Positions 1 to 13,976 of a stretch of DNA of 64,000 bases are shown here, one piece after another. The notes below the pieces were generated by a model. It did no database searches. It was not told where the DNA came from and saw only the letters and a program-made list of their open reading frames with translations. The DNA lies in assembly GCA_029721435.1 (NCBI GenBank), contig CM056592.1:35227611-35291610 (forward strand), given 5' to 3'. The stretch is from Gymnothorax reevesii (Eukaryota; Chordata; Actinopteri; Anguilliformes; Muraenidae). Numbering within the stretch: the stretch's first letter is position 1; the number at the start of each line of letters is the position of its first letter. Made by a program: the position numbers and the translations under genes.

Positions 1-2181
1 GTTCCTCATTTTGAGAAGCGAGAATTTCACATTTAATAAGTGGTTGGGGGGGGGCCATGAAAGTGAGGCGGTCTTATGGAGTCCAGTGGTGGGCAGTTGT
101 AATGCCAGGATGTGCTGGAGTCATGTAGAACCATGATGTAGAACCGCAGCAGTGTTGTTGGTCCACTCGTCTACAGCCAGGCTTCGTGTATGTGTGGCTG
201 GTGTGTGGAGTCGTGGTGGGGTGACACACAGCCTGATGCAGTCTGTTAGTCTTATGTCTTCGCCCTTGCAGTTTGTCAATGTTTCTGGGAAGCAACGTAA
301 GAAACTCCTGTTCAAACACTCTATTGTGTACCTGAGAAACCCATTTCTCTCTCTCGCTCTCTCTCTCTCTCTCTCCACCCCCCTCCCACCCCCTCTCTCC
401 CTCCGTCTGCGGACTCCGAATCAGTCCGCCGGCTGCCAGAATGTCGCTGCCTTCAGCACTTCTTCTCCATTGATCCTGCTAAGCCCCAGAACTTTAGCTG
501 ACATCATCTTTTTGCCCCCCCCCCCCCCCCCCATGTTATTCTAATTCATTATGTATATTAACTTCTGAGGCCTGTGTTTCTCTGTCCGAGCTGTTCCTCT
601 CCCCGGTGCGATTTTTTCTCACTATAAGTGAAAGATTTCAGACCTGAAAATGTGAAAAATTCCGCTATCAGTAGATACCCCCTCCCGCTGCTTTCGCACG
701 ACATTATATTCTCGTCATCTGGCCATTATCTTTGAGGAGTAAACAGAGCCCTTTAACGGTTGCATAATTGATAAGGCTGTGCCTTTGGAAAGATGAGGCA
801 GGATTATTTTAACCGTACTGTCTTCACTAAGTCTGAAGGCCCCTCGGGTGTTTCGGGTTTTTATCTGGTAATTGGCGCATTTTCCTCACCTTGACGTGCT
901 TCGCCTCTTAGCGCTGGGCCGGCCGCCCCAATCCCTCACTGAATAGACAGGTGGTGGTTGCGACTCTGGCTGTATTTATAAAGGCACTCGCGTGAGGGTG
1001 AAATAAATGGGGGTTGTCACGGAAAGCTGCTCAAAGGCATGTCATTCATCGCGGGGTTGGGAGCGTCGCTGCCACTTTTCGCGCATGATGGACAGATCAA
1101 CACATGGGCTTTGAGCTGGAGTGCTGTTCGAGTATTTCCCCCGCAGGTCTTTATACGCCGCGCCAATAATGAACCCTTTCGTCTAGACGTGTCACTGGTT
1201 TTTAAATCTATATCCACACCTTTTGACAGGTCCCTTAATCTTCTGCGCTACATACAAATGTTGAGTAAGTGCAAGGAATTTGTAAGAGGAATGTGCGACT
1301 ATGGGTATTAAACTATGAGATATGTCCTGTGGATATTCGCTTCCTGCCTAATTCAAGAACTGAGCGAATAGGCCTCAGAACTGGAGCTGTCTCTCCAGAT
1401 TTGTCCGCATTTTCGCTACTCCCGGTTGATAACATTCTGGGTCTATGTTTGTGGTGTATGGAGCTTTTCTAAATCCTCCAAAGTGAAGTATGCCATTTCA
1501 ACCTTTGTTTGTAAAAGAACTGGTTTCAGGGCAAATTGAATACTATTAAAAATAATGTCTACATTTTCAAAGCAAAATGCTACAGGCTATTTGTTTAGCA
1601 AAGGACTGCATTTTGGACCCGCTTTGCCGGTGGCCACTAGTCTGTTAAATCATTAAATTGCATATTTGTAAATATCACTCTTGCAATCTTTTTGTGTTAT
1701 TTTTGTGCTGTTCTCTTTCCTAATTTTGTGGAGTTGTTTGGGCAGTCTCGAAATTATTTTTTGCGGGCCAGCGATAGCTGGAAGCCCGTGACTGCCTCGT
1801 AACTGAACCAACAGGGTGACAACATCTGTCATAGCTTGTTGCTGGCTGCAAAATTGATTCGGTTGAAAAGCAGCATCAGGATTCAGAGGAATTTGTGGAT
1901 TATGAGAGAATAATGTATCCAGATAGAGTCGTCCAATTTCTAAATCCCAGCTTAAAACACAGACTGTGACAGAGCCAATTATGTAAAAAGTCCATTCATT
2001 TTTCAAAGAGAGAAGTATTACTTTGAACCGGAAATCTGCGTATGCTGTTTGCCAACTGCAATTAGCGAGTTACTTCACACTTCCCAGGCCTATAGTGGCA
2101 CTCCTGCTGGTGAGCTGGGGTCAGCCATGACTGTGGCGCGGGTGGGAACTAACGAGTGCCTTGTTATTTGTTTCCCTCCAG
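1..2181. other. rbfox3 intron upstream of the first visible exon
   Basis: No coding exon or promoter is recognised. It contains a CT-rich microsatellite (about 345-376), a run of 18 C (515-532) and otherwise unique-looking sequence with A/T-rich parts. The N-terminal rbfox3 exons (the Pro/Gln/Tyr-rich part) are not present here. Confidence 0.7.
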
Positions 2182-2316
2182 CAGGTGGATGAGGTGGCGC
2201 AGACAGAAGGTTCCCAGCAGCCATCAGACTCCTCAGAGAAGCAGCAGCCCAAACGATTACACGTCTCCAACATCCCCTTCCGCTTCCGGGACCCAGATCT
2301 ACGGCAAATGTTCGGG
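2182..2316 (+). CDS. rbfox3: rbfox3 exon A: end of N-terminal region and start of RRM (RNP2)
   Basis: This exon encodes residues 1-45 of the visible protein: a Gln/Ser/Glu-rich linker, then [22 protein letters not shown], the first beta strand and helix of the RRM. His27 and Phe33 correspond to RNA-contacting residues of the family (His120 and Phe126 of RBFOX1). The acceptor is a tandem CAGCAG after a pyrimidine tract, so the exon may begin at 2182 or 2185, adding or dropping one Gln. The donor is GG|GTGAGC and the exon ends in phase 0. It is 135 (or 132) nt against 144 nt remembered for the mammalian counterpart; the linker is a few residues shorter. Confidence 0.95.
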
Positions 2317-5300
2317 GTGAGCCCGTCAAAGCTACTCGATTTAGCGCGTCACGCTCCGCGTCAGCAAAACTCGGCACGAGAACGATTCTCACGAGCAGAG
2401 TCGTTTCTCGGCGAGATAAAGTTGATAAGTGAGGAAAAGAAATTTGGATGAAGTGCATCGTAGAGCGTGTGACGGGGGGCGTTGTTGTAACACGCCTCTA
2501 CTACCCCACCGCTGTGAAAGCTTGCGCATCAAGCCATTCCTTGAACTAAAAGGCTAAGTGCCTTTTTGGGAGCTCTCCGCGTTCATTAAAATTGCATATA
2601 CCAGTAGTACCTTGTAAATGATTCACACCTAACACCTCGCATAGCCTTGCTCCAAAATAGTACAGCGACTGCGTTCAAAGTCTCTTAACAATGAGTTGGT
2701 TGTCTTTGCCAAAATCCATCCTTTGCTGTTTTATATTGACTATCATGCCATTAGAGCTTTTTTTTTTGTTAGCGCACTAGTTGTGTATTTGATTTAACTC
2801 CTTGAATTATAACCGCTGTAGTTAACTTTGGAGGCTCCAGAATTGAAGGGTGAATTTTTAATCACAGTCGTTCAGTCTTTCAGGGAAGTGTTGTCCCAGT
2901 CTTGTTAGTGGCAGGTGTCCACGATCGCCGTCCCAAGCTTAATGAGACAATAGCCGAGTGACCTTTGTGAAGGATTCCCGGACACGTCTGGACTTGCCCG
3001 CCCTCTCGCAGCGTTCGTACCTTGTGCTTGCATTTTAAGACAATACCAGAGCGCTTGAAAGTGTACTGTAGCATTATTGTACTGACGGGTTTATTCAGTC
3101 TGTTTATACAGAGCCTCGCTGCTGCCAGTTCTGATAGATAATGACAGAAAATGCTAATATCATCAAATTGCCTCTGTCACGATGCAGCGATCAAGCGCAA
3201 ACGGTAACAAACCTGACAGTACACGATTTGGGTTTCACCTGTTTAATTTCAGATTAACTGACAACAGAAAGCAGGACGTCTGTTCAAAGAAAGAGTGACA
3301 GCTTGTCGCCAGACGATGATAAAAAAAAAAAAAAGAAAACCCACGCGCTTGGACTAGCTTGTTAAGATCTCAGTGTTTACCGGTGATGTGGCATAGCAGA
3401 CAATAACATTTAGTACAGAAGCGAGTCCAAGATTTATTCTCTACTTAAACCCCTCAATAACATCTGTCGCCTGCGGTAGATTATTCCAGAAGAAAGTTTA
3501 GCTCGCTCAGGCTTTTGCGGCTGAAGCGGCGGGCCAGCAGGAGGGTGCCGAGGAGCCCGGCAGTGTGTGGACATAATTAATAGCGTTTTTCAGCGCAGTT
3601 AAAAGGGAGTTTCTTCTCATTAGCTTCCTGTTAGGCGACAGCTCCTGGAGAGGAGCAGGTGCGGAGGGGACGGCGACCGGGCTCGGGATCCTCGCTCTCC
3701 GAGCCTCTGCGGGGCCTCCCAGGTGCTCAGCGATGTGCCGCAATTAGCCAATGTCACCGTGAGGGAGGGAGAGGGAGAGGTGAAGAGAGAGAGAGGCGGG
3801 TGAGCGTGGAGACGGATCAGAGAGGCCGTGCGAGGACCGGGGACAGGCTGCTGCGAGGTGCTCATCTCGCGCGGCGGCCGAATCCGTGTTGAATGAGCTC
3901 GATCGATCGGCAGGTCAGGGGTCAGGCAGCGCCCCGCGTCGAAGCGCACGGGCCTGTGTGGTACTGGAACCCTGTACTTCGTTCTAAGACCAGGCATTAC
4001 GGCCCACCAGGAGGGCATATCCCTGTGTGATTCGGTATGGACTTTCTGTCTGTCTAGGCCGCATTAAAAAACACCTACGCCTGACTCTTGGATATTGTCT
4101 TCTATGGGAAACAGTCAGTGTGCAAACAGTGCATCAGTATGTTATGAATATATTCCAAGTACACCCCTGCTTTATGTATTACCAATAAAGTGCCTTGTTT
4201 TTTACACAACAAAATACGCAACAGTATTTTAAAGATAAAAGGCTGTAGATGGCAAAAATGTGATGCTGCTTTGTCTATATTCATGTGCGGATGTAAAATT
4301 GAACGCTAAAAACAAAGTTCACACGAGTGTTTATGAAATAAGTAGTTTGCAACGCATGGGTTTTTGTTTAGGTGAATCCATATGTCATTTAGTAGCAGAG
4401 ATTACATGAAAGTCATTGGGAGATGAATTAAAAGGCTGACCTTGGAATGCTTGCATATTCTAATGCAGTCAGAAGATCTAAGATTGCCAACTGTGATTAA
4501 TTTGATTATATTTGTCATGTTTATCGAACATATATTTGAATCCAATAATATTGCACCGGGCAAAATAAATTGTGACGCTCTGTGCTCAGTATCTCTGGAG
4601 TTAACATGAATTTAAATTATGCAAATGTATTTAAACTGTTTAAAATGTATTTAAATATACCACAACCGGATTCTGACTATGACGTATAATTCAAAGGCAT
4701 ATTTACTTTAAATTATGCTGCATGTCAAGGTTCAGCAGAAATTCATCCCTGACTGAGTCTGAAAAATCTTGCAATCTAAGCATAGATGGGTTGTTTATAA
4801 CTAGTTAAGCTTTGTTGTGGCTAATATGATAAATTTATAAAACCCAGACCTTGTAACATGTCTGTCACCTTGACATTGTTCTTGGTATTAATTATTTTGC
4901 AGAGTTCATTTTCCCAGCTGCTGCGGCTCACTCCTGACTAGATTCTTTTGGAATTCAGATTGGTTGCTAATTAGCACCAAGGCTTAGTTTGTTTAGAGGA
5001 ACCCCGCTACTTATGGATATATATTATGCAAATTCCGAGGCCTGTCAAAGTTTCTCCGATGGGGACATCGACTAAAACGGGCCCGGGATGAATCGTTGCA
5101 GGCAGAATTGGCGCTTTGCAACAAAGATCCCATCAGCATTTTGCTTTTCCCTCACAATGGGCTTCAATCGGATCATTGTGTGCGATGCCTTCCTCCTGGC
5201 TGTAATTGGTGTAATGTGCCAGTGGCTCGATGCGCCATTACGGCTCTGCATGAGCACAGGCACAATGCAAACAAAAGCAATATCAGGACATTATAGCATC

Positions 5301-5375
5301 CAGTGGTGCAGCCCACTGCAAGCTGATAACACACAGGCTGGCGGTTCTCCATCTGCACACACACACACACACACA

Positions 5376-5423
<48 letters not shown>

Positions 5424-8400
5424 CACGCAAACAAATGGATATACTGAAGCGCACACACACACACAAAAAGACGTGTTCAAGCACAAACACACACACACAC
5501 ACACACACCCTCACACACAAACAAAAAGACGTGCTCACACACACACACACTCGCACACAAACAGAAAGACGTGCTCACACACACACACACACACAAAAGA
5601 TGTGTTCAAGCTCACACACAAGCAGACATGCTGAAGTGCTCACAGAGGCGCACACACACGCGCGCACTCACACACACACATACACACAAAAGAGCAGGAA
5701 GCACTCTCACACACACGCATGCACTCGCCCTGCTCGACTGGCTCCCGCCGCTACAAGCCGCGGCACTCGATGTAAACAGAGGAGAATGGAATCTGAAATG
5801 GAGAATGACTCCGATCGGATGTGGCAGACAAGAATATTGCGGCGCTGTAGATGAGTCGAGGTGTGTGGGAGTTCAGCAGTGCAAAGACAACAAAAAACTT
5901 TGCGCTCATTACCAGTCCTTATTTCCGCTTAGTTTGTAATTAGAAAAACACATCTAGGGAAATTACTACAATAAGTATGAGCTGTTAATGTTACTGAGTA
6001 AAATAGTTCTCAAAGTGCCTGCTTTTTATACAGCCTGAGGACATGTTCTGAATGTAACTTATTCCCCTGGCAAAATACTTTGGGCTCCTGTGAGATAACT
6101 GCAGAATTATTATTTATTGCTTATTTGTTCTGCGGATGACTTTGCTAGCATCAGCTCGAGTCCCGTACCCATCAAAAACGTTTTAGCGATGAGACTCTGG
6201 TTGACTCTGGTTGCAGTCGAGATGCAGTTTCTCCAGCACACACATAAATCTTTAATATAGTGCAGGTGCTTGGCGAAGAAAAAAAAATAGCTAAGAAAGG
6301 TAGAACACACTAGTGCGCTGCAATTGTGTCACCAAATGATTTATGAACCTTTCCCTGTGAGCAGTGACGAGGTTTTGACCGTTCGTTCTTTGTCAAATGG
6401 CGCCGCACCTGGGATTGGAACCAACAGCCCTTTGGGCGAATGGTCAGCCATAACTGCCGCGCCACACTGCACCTACTCTGGTTGCACTTTTCGTTTTTTC
6501 AGAATGTTGTCAAGTCAACAACTATCAGGTCAACGAACTTCAAATCCTCTGTTTTTGTTATGAAATTTTTTGTTGAATTGACAGCGCACAACATTTTGAG
6601 ATAGCAAAAATACTAACTTTTTTGTGACCGCGGCATTTCCCTCCTGGCGTCTCACGGCACTCTAGCACACTGTCAGACGAGCGCAGGAGCGAAAAATCTT
6701 GTTTGAAAAAATTAGGAGTTCAACTTAATTTAGGAAATCGAAATACGCAAATTGTGTTTTCGAAAGCAAAGTCAAATGTCATTAAAATGCGTTTTGCTTC
6801 ATTAAAAACTAAAATGCATTATGAAATGGAAGCACAAGTAGAACAAGAACCTGTGAAATGTTCTCGTCAAATGTTTTGACACGCGTGCGGTTTTCAAACA
6901 AGCGGATATTGGAAAAAGAAACTGAACAGCTGTTATTTTCCAAAAGAAGATCTAAATCTTAAATTTACCGAAATGACCCCCGTGCGCAATCATTATTGCT
7001 GAGTAGACTTGAATAATGTTTCTCATTGAGGGCAGTTATATGGTTTTGAGAATTCGCACCTGCAGGACAGCAGAGGTTTCGACAGTTGTGCTGCACTTGT
7101 GCTTTGCTCTACCTTTCCATCCAATTATCCCCAAATTTGCTGGATTTTTATTCTCTTTGGAACTAACATCATACGATCTTACTGGATTGTACGGGACCCT
7201 GCCATGTGATGTCTTTTTGCGTCTTAATTCGTTTAGTATGATGCAACGAGGACTAAGTGCTGCTTGTTAACTCAGAGTCTATTCAGAGAATGTAACTTGT
7301 AAAGGTATCGCCTAAATAATTCCTACTCCGCCAGCAGAATTTGATGTCTACAGTGGGCAGCTAGCTGGGGACACAGCTACATGGAAAACGGGCCGCTCAA
7401 CGCCACAGTTGTGCTATAGCTAGCAAGCTGGCTACTGTAGACGTTTAATGAAGGCAAATTACATTAGTGCAGTACACCAACTGAGCCTGAAGCACAGAGC
7501 AAACATCAGTAGCATAACTATTGGTGAAATTGAGTCTTTATCAGGCTTTGACTGAATCGCTAATAATTTTATTAACGCTCTAGCTTGCTTGATTGGCAAG
7601 CTAACTGATGGAAGCAACGTGCAATCCTGGATTGTACAGGACAGTACGATGTGATGTGTTTTTTGCATATTAATTTAGTATGATGAAACTGCACAGATTC
7701 AACCAAGTCTAGTCAGCTTATCTACTTCGCTATATCTGTAATATATTTGAGGTCGATGTCTGTCTGTCTGTGTGTATGTACACGTTTTTCTCCTACATTT
7801 CTCAATCGATTATCGCCAAATTTGGTGTGAATATCCACTTGGACACCAGGAAGGACTTGACGTTGCCCGATTTTTTGAAAAACGGTCATGCACGCAAAAA
7901 AAATGGCAGTTTCGCTCCGGGTAGCGGGTAGCAGCTAGTCTGTTAATATGCGGGGTTAGACGGTTATGGCTGGTACCATTCTTGAGATTTTGAGAATGAA
8001 AGGAAAGTGACTCACTCACTCACTGACTTGCATTATGGTCATATTAGCCCTCTATTGCGCAGAAAACAAGAGTGTATTCATCCAAGTATGGATTTTTTAT
8101 CCATTCCAAAATTTGTCATTTTGCGCTGTCATTTTCACAAAAATGATGATTACTATTATCATTTTTTTTCTCAACAATTTATGCCTTACTTTGGGCCATA
8201 TGAGGTCCAGAGTTTTAACTACTTAAATTAAATTAAAACTACTTAAAGACAGGCTGCTAAACCACATGTAAAAGTTGTATGAACTTTTCACTGGTACTGT
8301 TTGTCTGGGTAAAATTAAATTTTCGGCAGAATTTTCAAAGATGAGGAATGGATTTGATTGACCTGAGGCCGGGACATGCATTCAAATCTTTCATGGGTTT

Positions 8401-11400
8401 GAACACATTGATCCAAGTAGAGCATTGACTGTTCGATTTAATCAAGAACACACCTGCTAGTTCCAGATGACATCATTTAAACTGTAAAATAATGTAATAA
8501 TAGGATATCGGAGAAAACACACGTTCAGAACACAAATAAAACCAATTCGACAATTTCACTATTTTTATCAAATATGTACTGTCTCTTAGCACTGACATCA
8601 ACGTCAGTATGTCCAAGGCTGTTGAGTCTGGTGCTCAGTCAGATCCTGTGAATTTGGAAAGAGTAGCATGTAAGCAAACACGTTGGCGAACGCCGTACGA
8701 TGAAAAACCCATCCCCAGCCCTGGCCTTTTCCCATAATGCATCACTCTGCCCTAACTCTGACACAAAGAGTTAAGAGGTCCTCTGACACGGCGGCTTGCT
8801 GGGCAGGGGTATATGGAAGTAATTAAAGGATCCCCCCTTGTAATGCGCGGCACTATGTAACACGTAATGGCCTGTTCGCCACGCCTTCGCCGTGTTTAAT
8901 AACGCTGCGCTCGCAGAGCCAGCTGTGAGTCGGCTCTTCCCATCTCACTCCCAAAGTGAGGCCTCTAAATGAGACACTACATCACTCGCACACCCTCCAT
9001 TACCTACCCTATTACCTGTAAGGCTCCTCGGGAGAGGCTGTCTCTGGATGGCGGCCTGCAGGGAGTTTGATATGGGTGCTGTAGGTTGCCATACACTGCC
9101 TTTAATGTCTTTTTAATGACCTCTGCATATTTTAATTGCCTGCTTCTCTAAAGCTCGTGGAACCCTGGTAGCACCAAGCCAGAACTATAATTTCTTGTTT
9201 TCGTCCTGAAGATGGATTGCACCCGGCTCTTCCATCAGTTTCTCTTGCTTTCACAGCTGCCTTGAGATCTTCTGCAATTTTCCCCAAGAAGCATCCATTC
9301 CTGATCTCTTCCCCCCCCCATACATTCAACAGAAACCTCGGCTACGATAATTGCTGGGCAGGGGCTCTGCACTTCCCTCTGTTCTCTATTTTGTGGCCTT
9401 GTTTATGAGGTTGTTGAGGTTGAGTGAAGGTTTGGGATAGACTGCGCTGACCTTCCCGAGAAGCCTTTCCCCCAGACCGTAAAGATGGCGTCCTCTCGCA
9501 AACCCGATTTCACTGACACCATAAACCCGGTCGGTTTGTTTAATGCAATTAAGTATCAGTGGATTTTTGTTTAGAAATGAATCGCCGTCCCATGCGAAAG
9601 GAGTCACGCTGGGATGTAAATGGCCATGCCTGATTTAGCCTCGCGTGTAAACTGCTTTCATTCGAACAAATTGGGGGAATTATGTCAAGTAGCAGATGTT
9701 TGTTCGAGGCCGTAGAATTTGAATTCGGTCGGGGAAAGGGGAGGTGGCTCGCTCTCCCAGCAGCCTGAATGGGGAGGCTGTTGTTGGACGCCCCCCTGAT
9801 TTTGGAGAGGGGCACGCTGCCCGGTGCGAAGCCGGCAGCAGCACCCAAACAACCCCTCCCCCCCCACTCCCTCCCGCCCACCGCCATCCGTGCCCAGCTC
9901 TCCCGACGGCCATGTAAGAAGATAAAAGCCGGCTCTTCCTAACCTTATTAGTGACCTAGCCAAACGATCAATCCCATTGAGCGCTGTGTGCCTGGAAGGG
10001 CCATTTTCTTTCCTGTTGTGCCGAAATGAAGCCGACGCGGACTGCTTGACAGGGTAATTAGTTTTAATGAAATAATGCGGCCATTGTAGACAGCAATTAA
10101 AACCCGCTTTCATTCCACTCATTAGAGGAACTTAAGGTTTGCTTTCATTCCACTGTTTTCTAATGATCTGAAGGCAAACCCGTTAAATTGAATACTTAAG
10201 CTTGTTAACCCCTTGAGACCACTGCAGTGGCTTTCGCAGAAGCGAGGGAAAAGAGGAATGCGCAAACAATCACTTGTTTGTCGGCTCCCCTGGTTTCTCA
10301 TTTAAGCCCTTCGCGGTTCCTCGCGCAGCTGAGACCGGGCGGGGCGCGGCGGTTTGCTTCGGCGAGATTCGCGTTAGATGCGCTTCGTCTTCCAGGATGG
10401 GAGACGCTAGGACCCGCCTTCGAGACGTCGTCCTCTGCCCGGTGTCTCCCCCACCCCCGCCTTTGGCGATCACATTTCCGGGACGCTCTGTAAATCTGCA
10501 TTCGGCCTTTACGGTGCTTGGGTTCCTGACCTTGCCGCACGCTATAGCATGTTTATTTATTTATTGAAATAAACCACCTGATTCAAGGTCTTGTTACGAG
10601 CGTACCCCGGGCCCTCATTATCATAAGGCAAGCGGGGTTAACATGGCGGCGCCTTTCCCTGCGCAGGGGTAGACGTGTTTATCACCCTGTAATCACCTCG
10701 CCCTGCCTCGCCATTACGGGCTTGCGCACTTACAGGTTTTCTGAAGCAAGGAAGTGGGTCGGGCCATTACCCATACCAATGCTTCCCAGCCATTCGAAAC
10801 GCCAATACGGCAGAGCTAGAGGCTCCATAGGCGGCTTTGGTTTATTACATGAGTCGGTTCACCGCGTACACATGCAAGCAAGCACCGATGCAGATTAATT
10901 GACTTCCTTTTTAGCGCGGGGAGTGGTCATTGGCTCCTGGTTAATGCTAATTAGTTAATAAAGAAAGGGACACTGGCCATTCCGCCGTCATTATAATGAC
11001 AATCTGATAATGTGGCACGAATTGAGAGGAAACCGCCGCAAAAATAAAAGGCTGCGTGACAGGTAATTACGATGATAATATTTGTCACGGCGATAATAAA
11101 CAAATGTATGGTTCATCATTAGCAATAATGGCTGTTCTCCGTTCAATTTTCCATTTTAATTGAAGGAGGTTCTCCGCTTTAAGCCGCTCTGAAAATGCAC
11201 ACGGAGTTATTTTCTGTCTCTCTGTCTCTCTCTCTTTCTTTGTGCCTCGGAAGGCTAATTCCTCTGAAAAACAGCAGAGAAGGAGTCTAATGTCCACCAT
11301 TAAGTTCACTGATGCATATACGGCGCTGCGGTCTTGTGTGGGTTTCAGCCTTATATCCATCAGCTAGCTGTACTCCCCTCAGCTCCCCCAGTATTGCACC

Positions 11401-13945
11401 GCTGTTTACCAGCCTTATGAGTAAAGTGATTACATTTCTGCTGCTAATGCGAACATGCGCATTGTTTTATTCCTTGGTATGTACGTACGGCGGAAATGAT
11501 TGACTCTCTGATTGCCGTATGGCCTTTGCATCCATCTTGAGGCAAATTAAACTCGATAGTACCTTTTGCAGGCAGCGATGCGCTTGAAAAGTGTATACTG
11601 CACATTTGTCTGTGTGTTTCGTGCATTTTTACTGATGGACGCCTAATTTGCTGTCAGTGCTGCTCAGCTGAGCGCCCAATCCACTGGCTCGCTGGCAGTT
11701 CTCACTACACTTTTCTTGTTTAAAATTAACTTTTATAAATGTTAATGAATTACATGGATTGCTGCGCTTTGAAAAGGGATTGAGTGAATTGGAGAAATTA
11801 CTGCAAAACCTCCCGTTTTTATCACAGAGAGATGTGATGTGAACAGCCTGTTGTGTGTTGGAATACACAGCTTAAACTGGCATAAATGGAGCAGGATGTT
11901 CTATTTTTGAAAGCCTTACAATCAAACATCTGAGGGTTTTCAGAAAGTGCAAACGTGACATGTTCTAATTATTTTCTCTCTCCCCTCCTTCTCTCCCTGT
12001 CTCCTTTTCTCTCTCCGCAGCAATTCGGGAAGATTTTAGATGTGGAAATTATTTTTAACGAGCGAGGCTCCAAGGTAAGTGAGCTGGAACAACTGTGCTT
12101 GTCAGTCCGCTTCTCTGTCGGCAGGTCTCTCCTTCATGCGTTTGATAATTACGGGCTGCCTGGCGCTGCTAAGCACCGGCACCTCGTCGGCCTCCATGCC
12201 AACTGTACCCTCAACAAAGCCTGGCAGGCGGGAGGGCTCTCCAGGAGGGCAGATCAGAGCGTTAGCCTCGCAGCCCACTTGCTCTATGAGTACTCAGAGC
12301 CGAGGGCGACTAGCCTAGCGTTTCTGACCCGGCTAACCGAGATCCCTGTAGATTCCTGACGGTGCCAGTATTTGATAGTGATCGTTTTGGCTCAAGGTCT
12401 CTTCGTGCCAAGGTTCTGTTAGCGTGTTTAGCATTAGCTGTGTTAGCATTAGCATTGTAGACGCAGTGGCCTCGCCGGTCTGGGACCACCCCAGACACAC
12501 CTCAAGGCTCTCCCTCCCTCGCTCCCTCTCTCGACTCCTTGAACAAGATTGAACACCTGCGCACCTATCACCTCCGCGAGAACACGCTTTTATTGTTTAT
12601 ACCCAACAAAGCCATTACCCACGGTGCCTCTTCCGCAGCCTGCTTTCTATATAATGAACCCACCAGACCATTAATAAACAATCTATTTTCTAAGAAGCTT
12701 TTGCAGTTTGCATTCAATATGTTTGTCTCCTTTGAAAAATGGTCGCTCCACTCTCCATCCGTGTAAGCTAATTATTTGTGCGCGATAAAAAAGAAGAAAA
12801 AAAATAAGGAGGGTGAACACTGTAGCGCAAAATGTCAAAAGGATTAATTTTGCCCTCAATTCCTTTTTAAATTTATTTTTTATCTTTTCCTCCCGAAGGA
12901 CGGCCCCTGCGTTATTTATGCCAGGAGTTCGGCTGGAGATCCTGTGTATGCATATGTGATCAGGCAGCTCTCCACCGCTCCCATGCATTATCTTCTGAAG
13001 CAATTATCAGCCCATACTCGCACAGTATATATAAACTAAAGGACTGGGACTTGTCCGACACACTTGTTCACCGAGCATATCTAATGGCTCGCGCCGGGTA
13101 TCGGGTTTAGCCTACAAGTTCCCATAACTCACCGGTGACAAATCTAAGTGGAGAAATGAAACTGACTTTCCCTGGTGTGTTGAAGCCATGTTAGAACAGC
13201 AGTTAGTTGGATAGAGAGCTCAGAGGAAAAAAATTGGTGAATTTCTTCACTGTAAACGTTCTTTCACCGCCTCATATTAATTACCGACATAACGAGAAGG
13301 GATTTCTGCCGCCACGCAAAGACCGTTGGCTTAAGAGAACCGCACTGGGAAGACAGATGTTTACTCGGGATTCGGAAAACTTGAAGGGACTGGGCTTTTT
13401 GGAAACTAGACATGAAATACTTTAGCTTGGAAATATCCTGCATTTTGCATTGTGAGTTTGCTTTTACAGAATGGTGATTTTTTTTTTTTGGTTCTTAAAG
13501 CTTTTAAGTCCCCACTGAGAAACTACATATATGGGTGGAGCAGTCTATTTAATGCTTTGCAGTATTTGTCTATCCGTGTTATTGAGTTTTCCATTTGGAG
13601 CGAGTATGTTCTTGCTTTTTTTTTTTTTTGTCCTAAAGGTCATTTGTCCAGCCACTTTTGAATAATTTATCCACTGCATGCTTTTAAAAAATGCTTTCGA
13701 CTGAAACAACAGAAATGTAACCTTCTAATTTTAGTCTCTGGGGAGGCTTGACCAGGCTGGTTTGTTAGCGTTAGCGTGTCAGGTCATTTCACTAAATCGC
13801 TGCGTTCGCCTTTCTCCCCTGCTCTCCAGATCTGACCATCGTCTGCTGCTAGCATTTCACTAACAAGCTCAAATTTCTCTTGCTGCTTCAAAATTCGACT
13901 TCCTGCTGCTTACCTTGTTGTGTGTTTTGCTTCCCTCCTCCTCTC

Positions 13946-13976
<31 letters not shown>

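Larger units (their letters stand above)
2317..12020. other. rbfox3 intron, 9.7 kb
   Basis: This intron carries a CA-rich compound microsatellite (5356-5725), a tRNA-related SINE-like piece (about 6310-6480), a diverged repeat region (about 7015-8040) and a CpG-rich then A/T-rich, possibly conserved block (about 9900-11130). There is no supported coding exon. Open frames inside it are chance or come from simple repeats. Confidence 0.7.

Noticed and set aside
2161..2451. 96-codon open frame read as one gene
   Set aside because: Only 2182-2316 is coding (rbfox3 exon); the rest is read-through past the donor at 2317. The longer frames around the other rbfox3 exons, such as 11955-12359 and 13920-14345, are the same artefact.
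5173..5939. Several long open frames on both strands rich in Thr-His or Cys-Val
   Set aside because: They are translations of the CA/TG microsatellite. The same applies to frames near 18500-19000, 20660-21290, 54490-55420 and 59375-59800.
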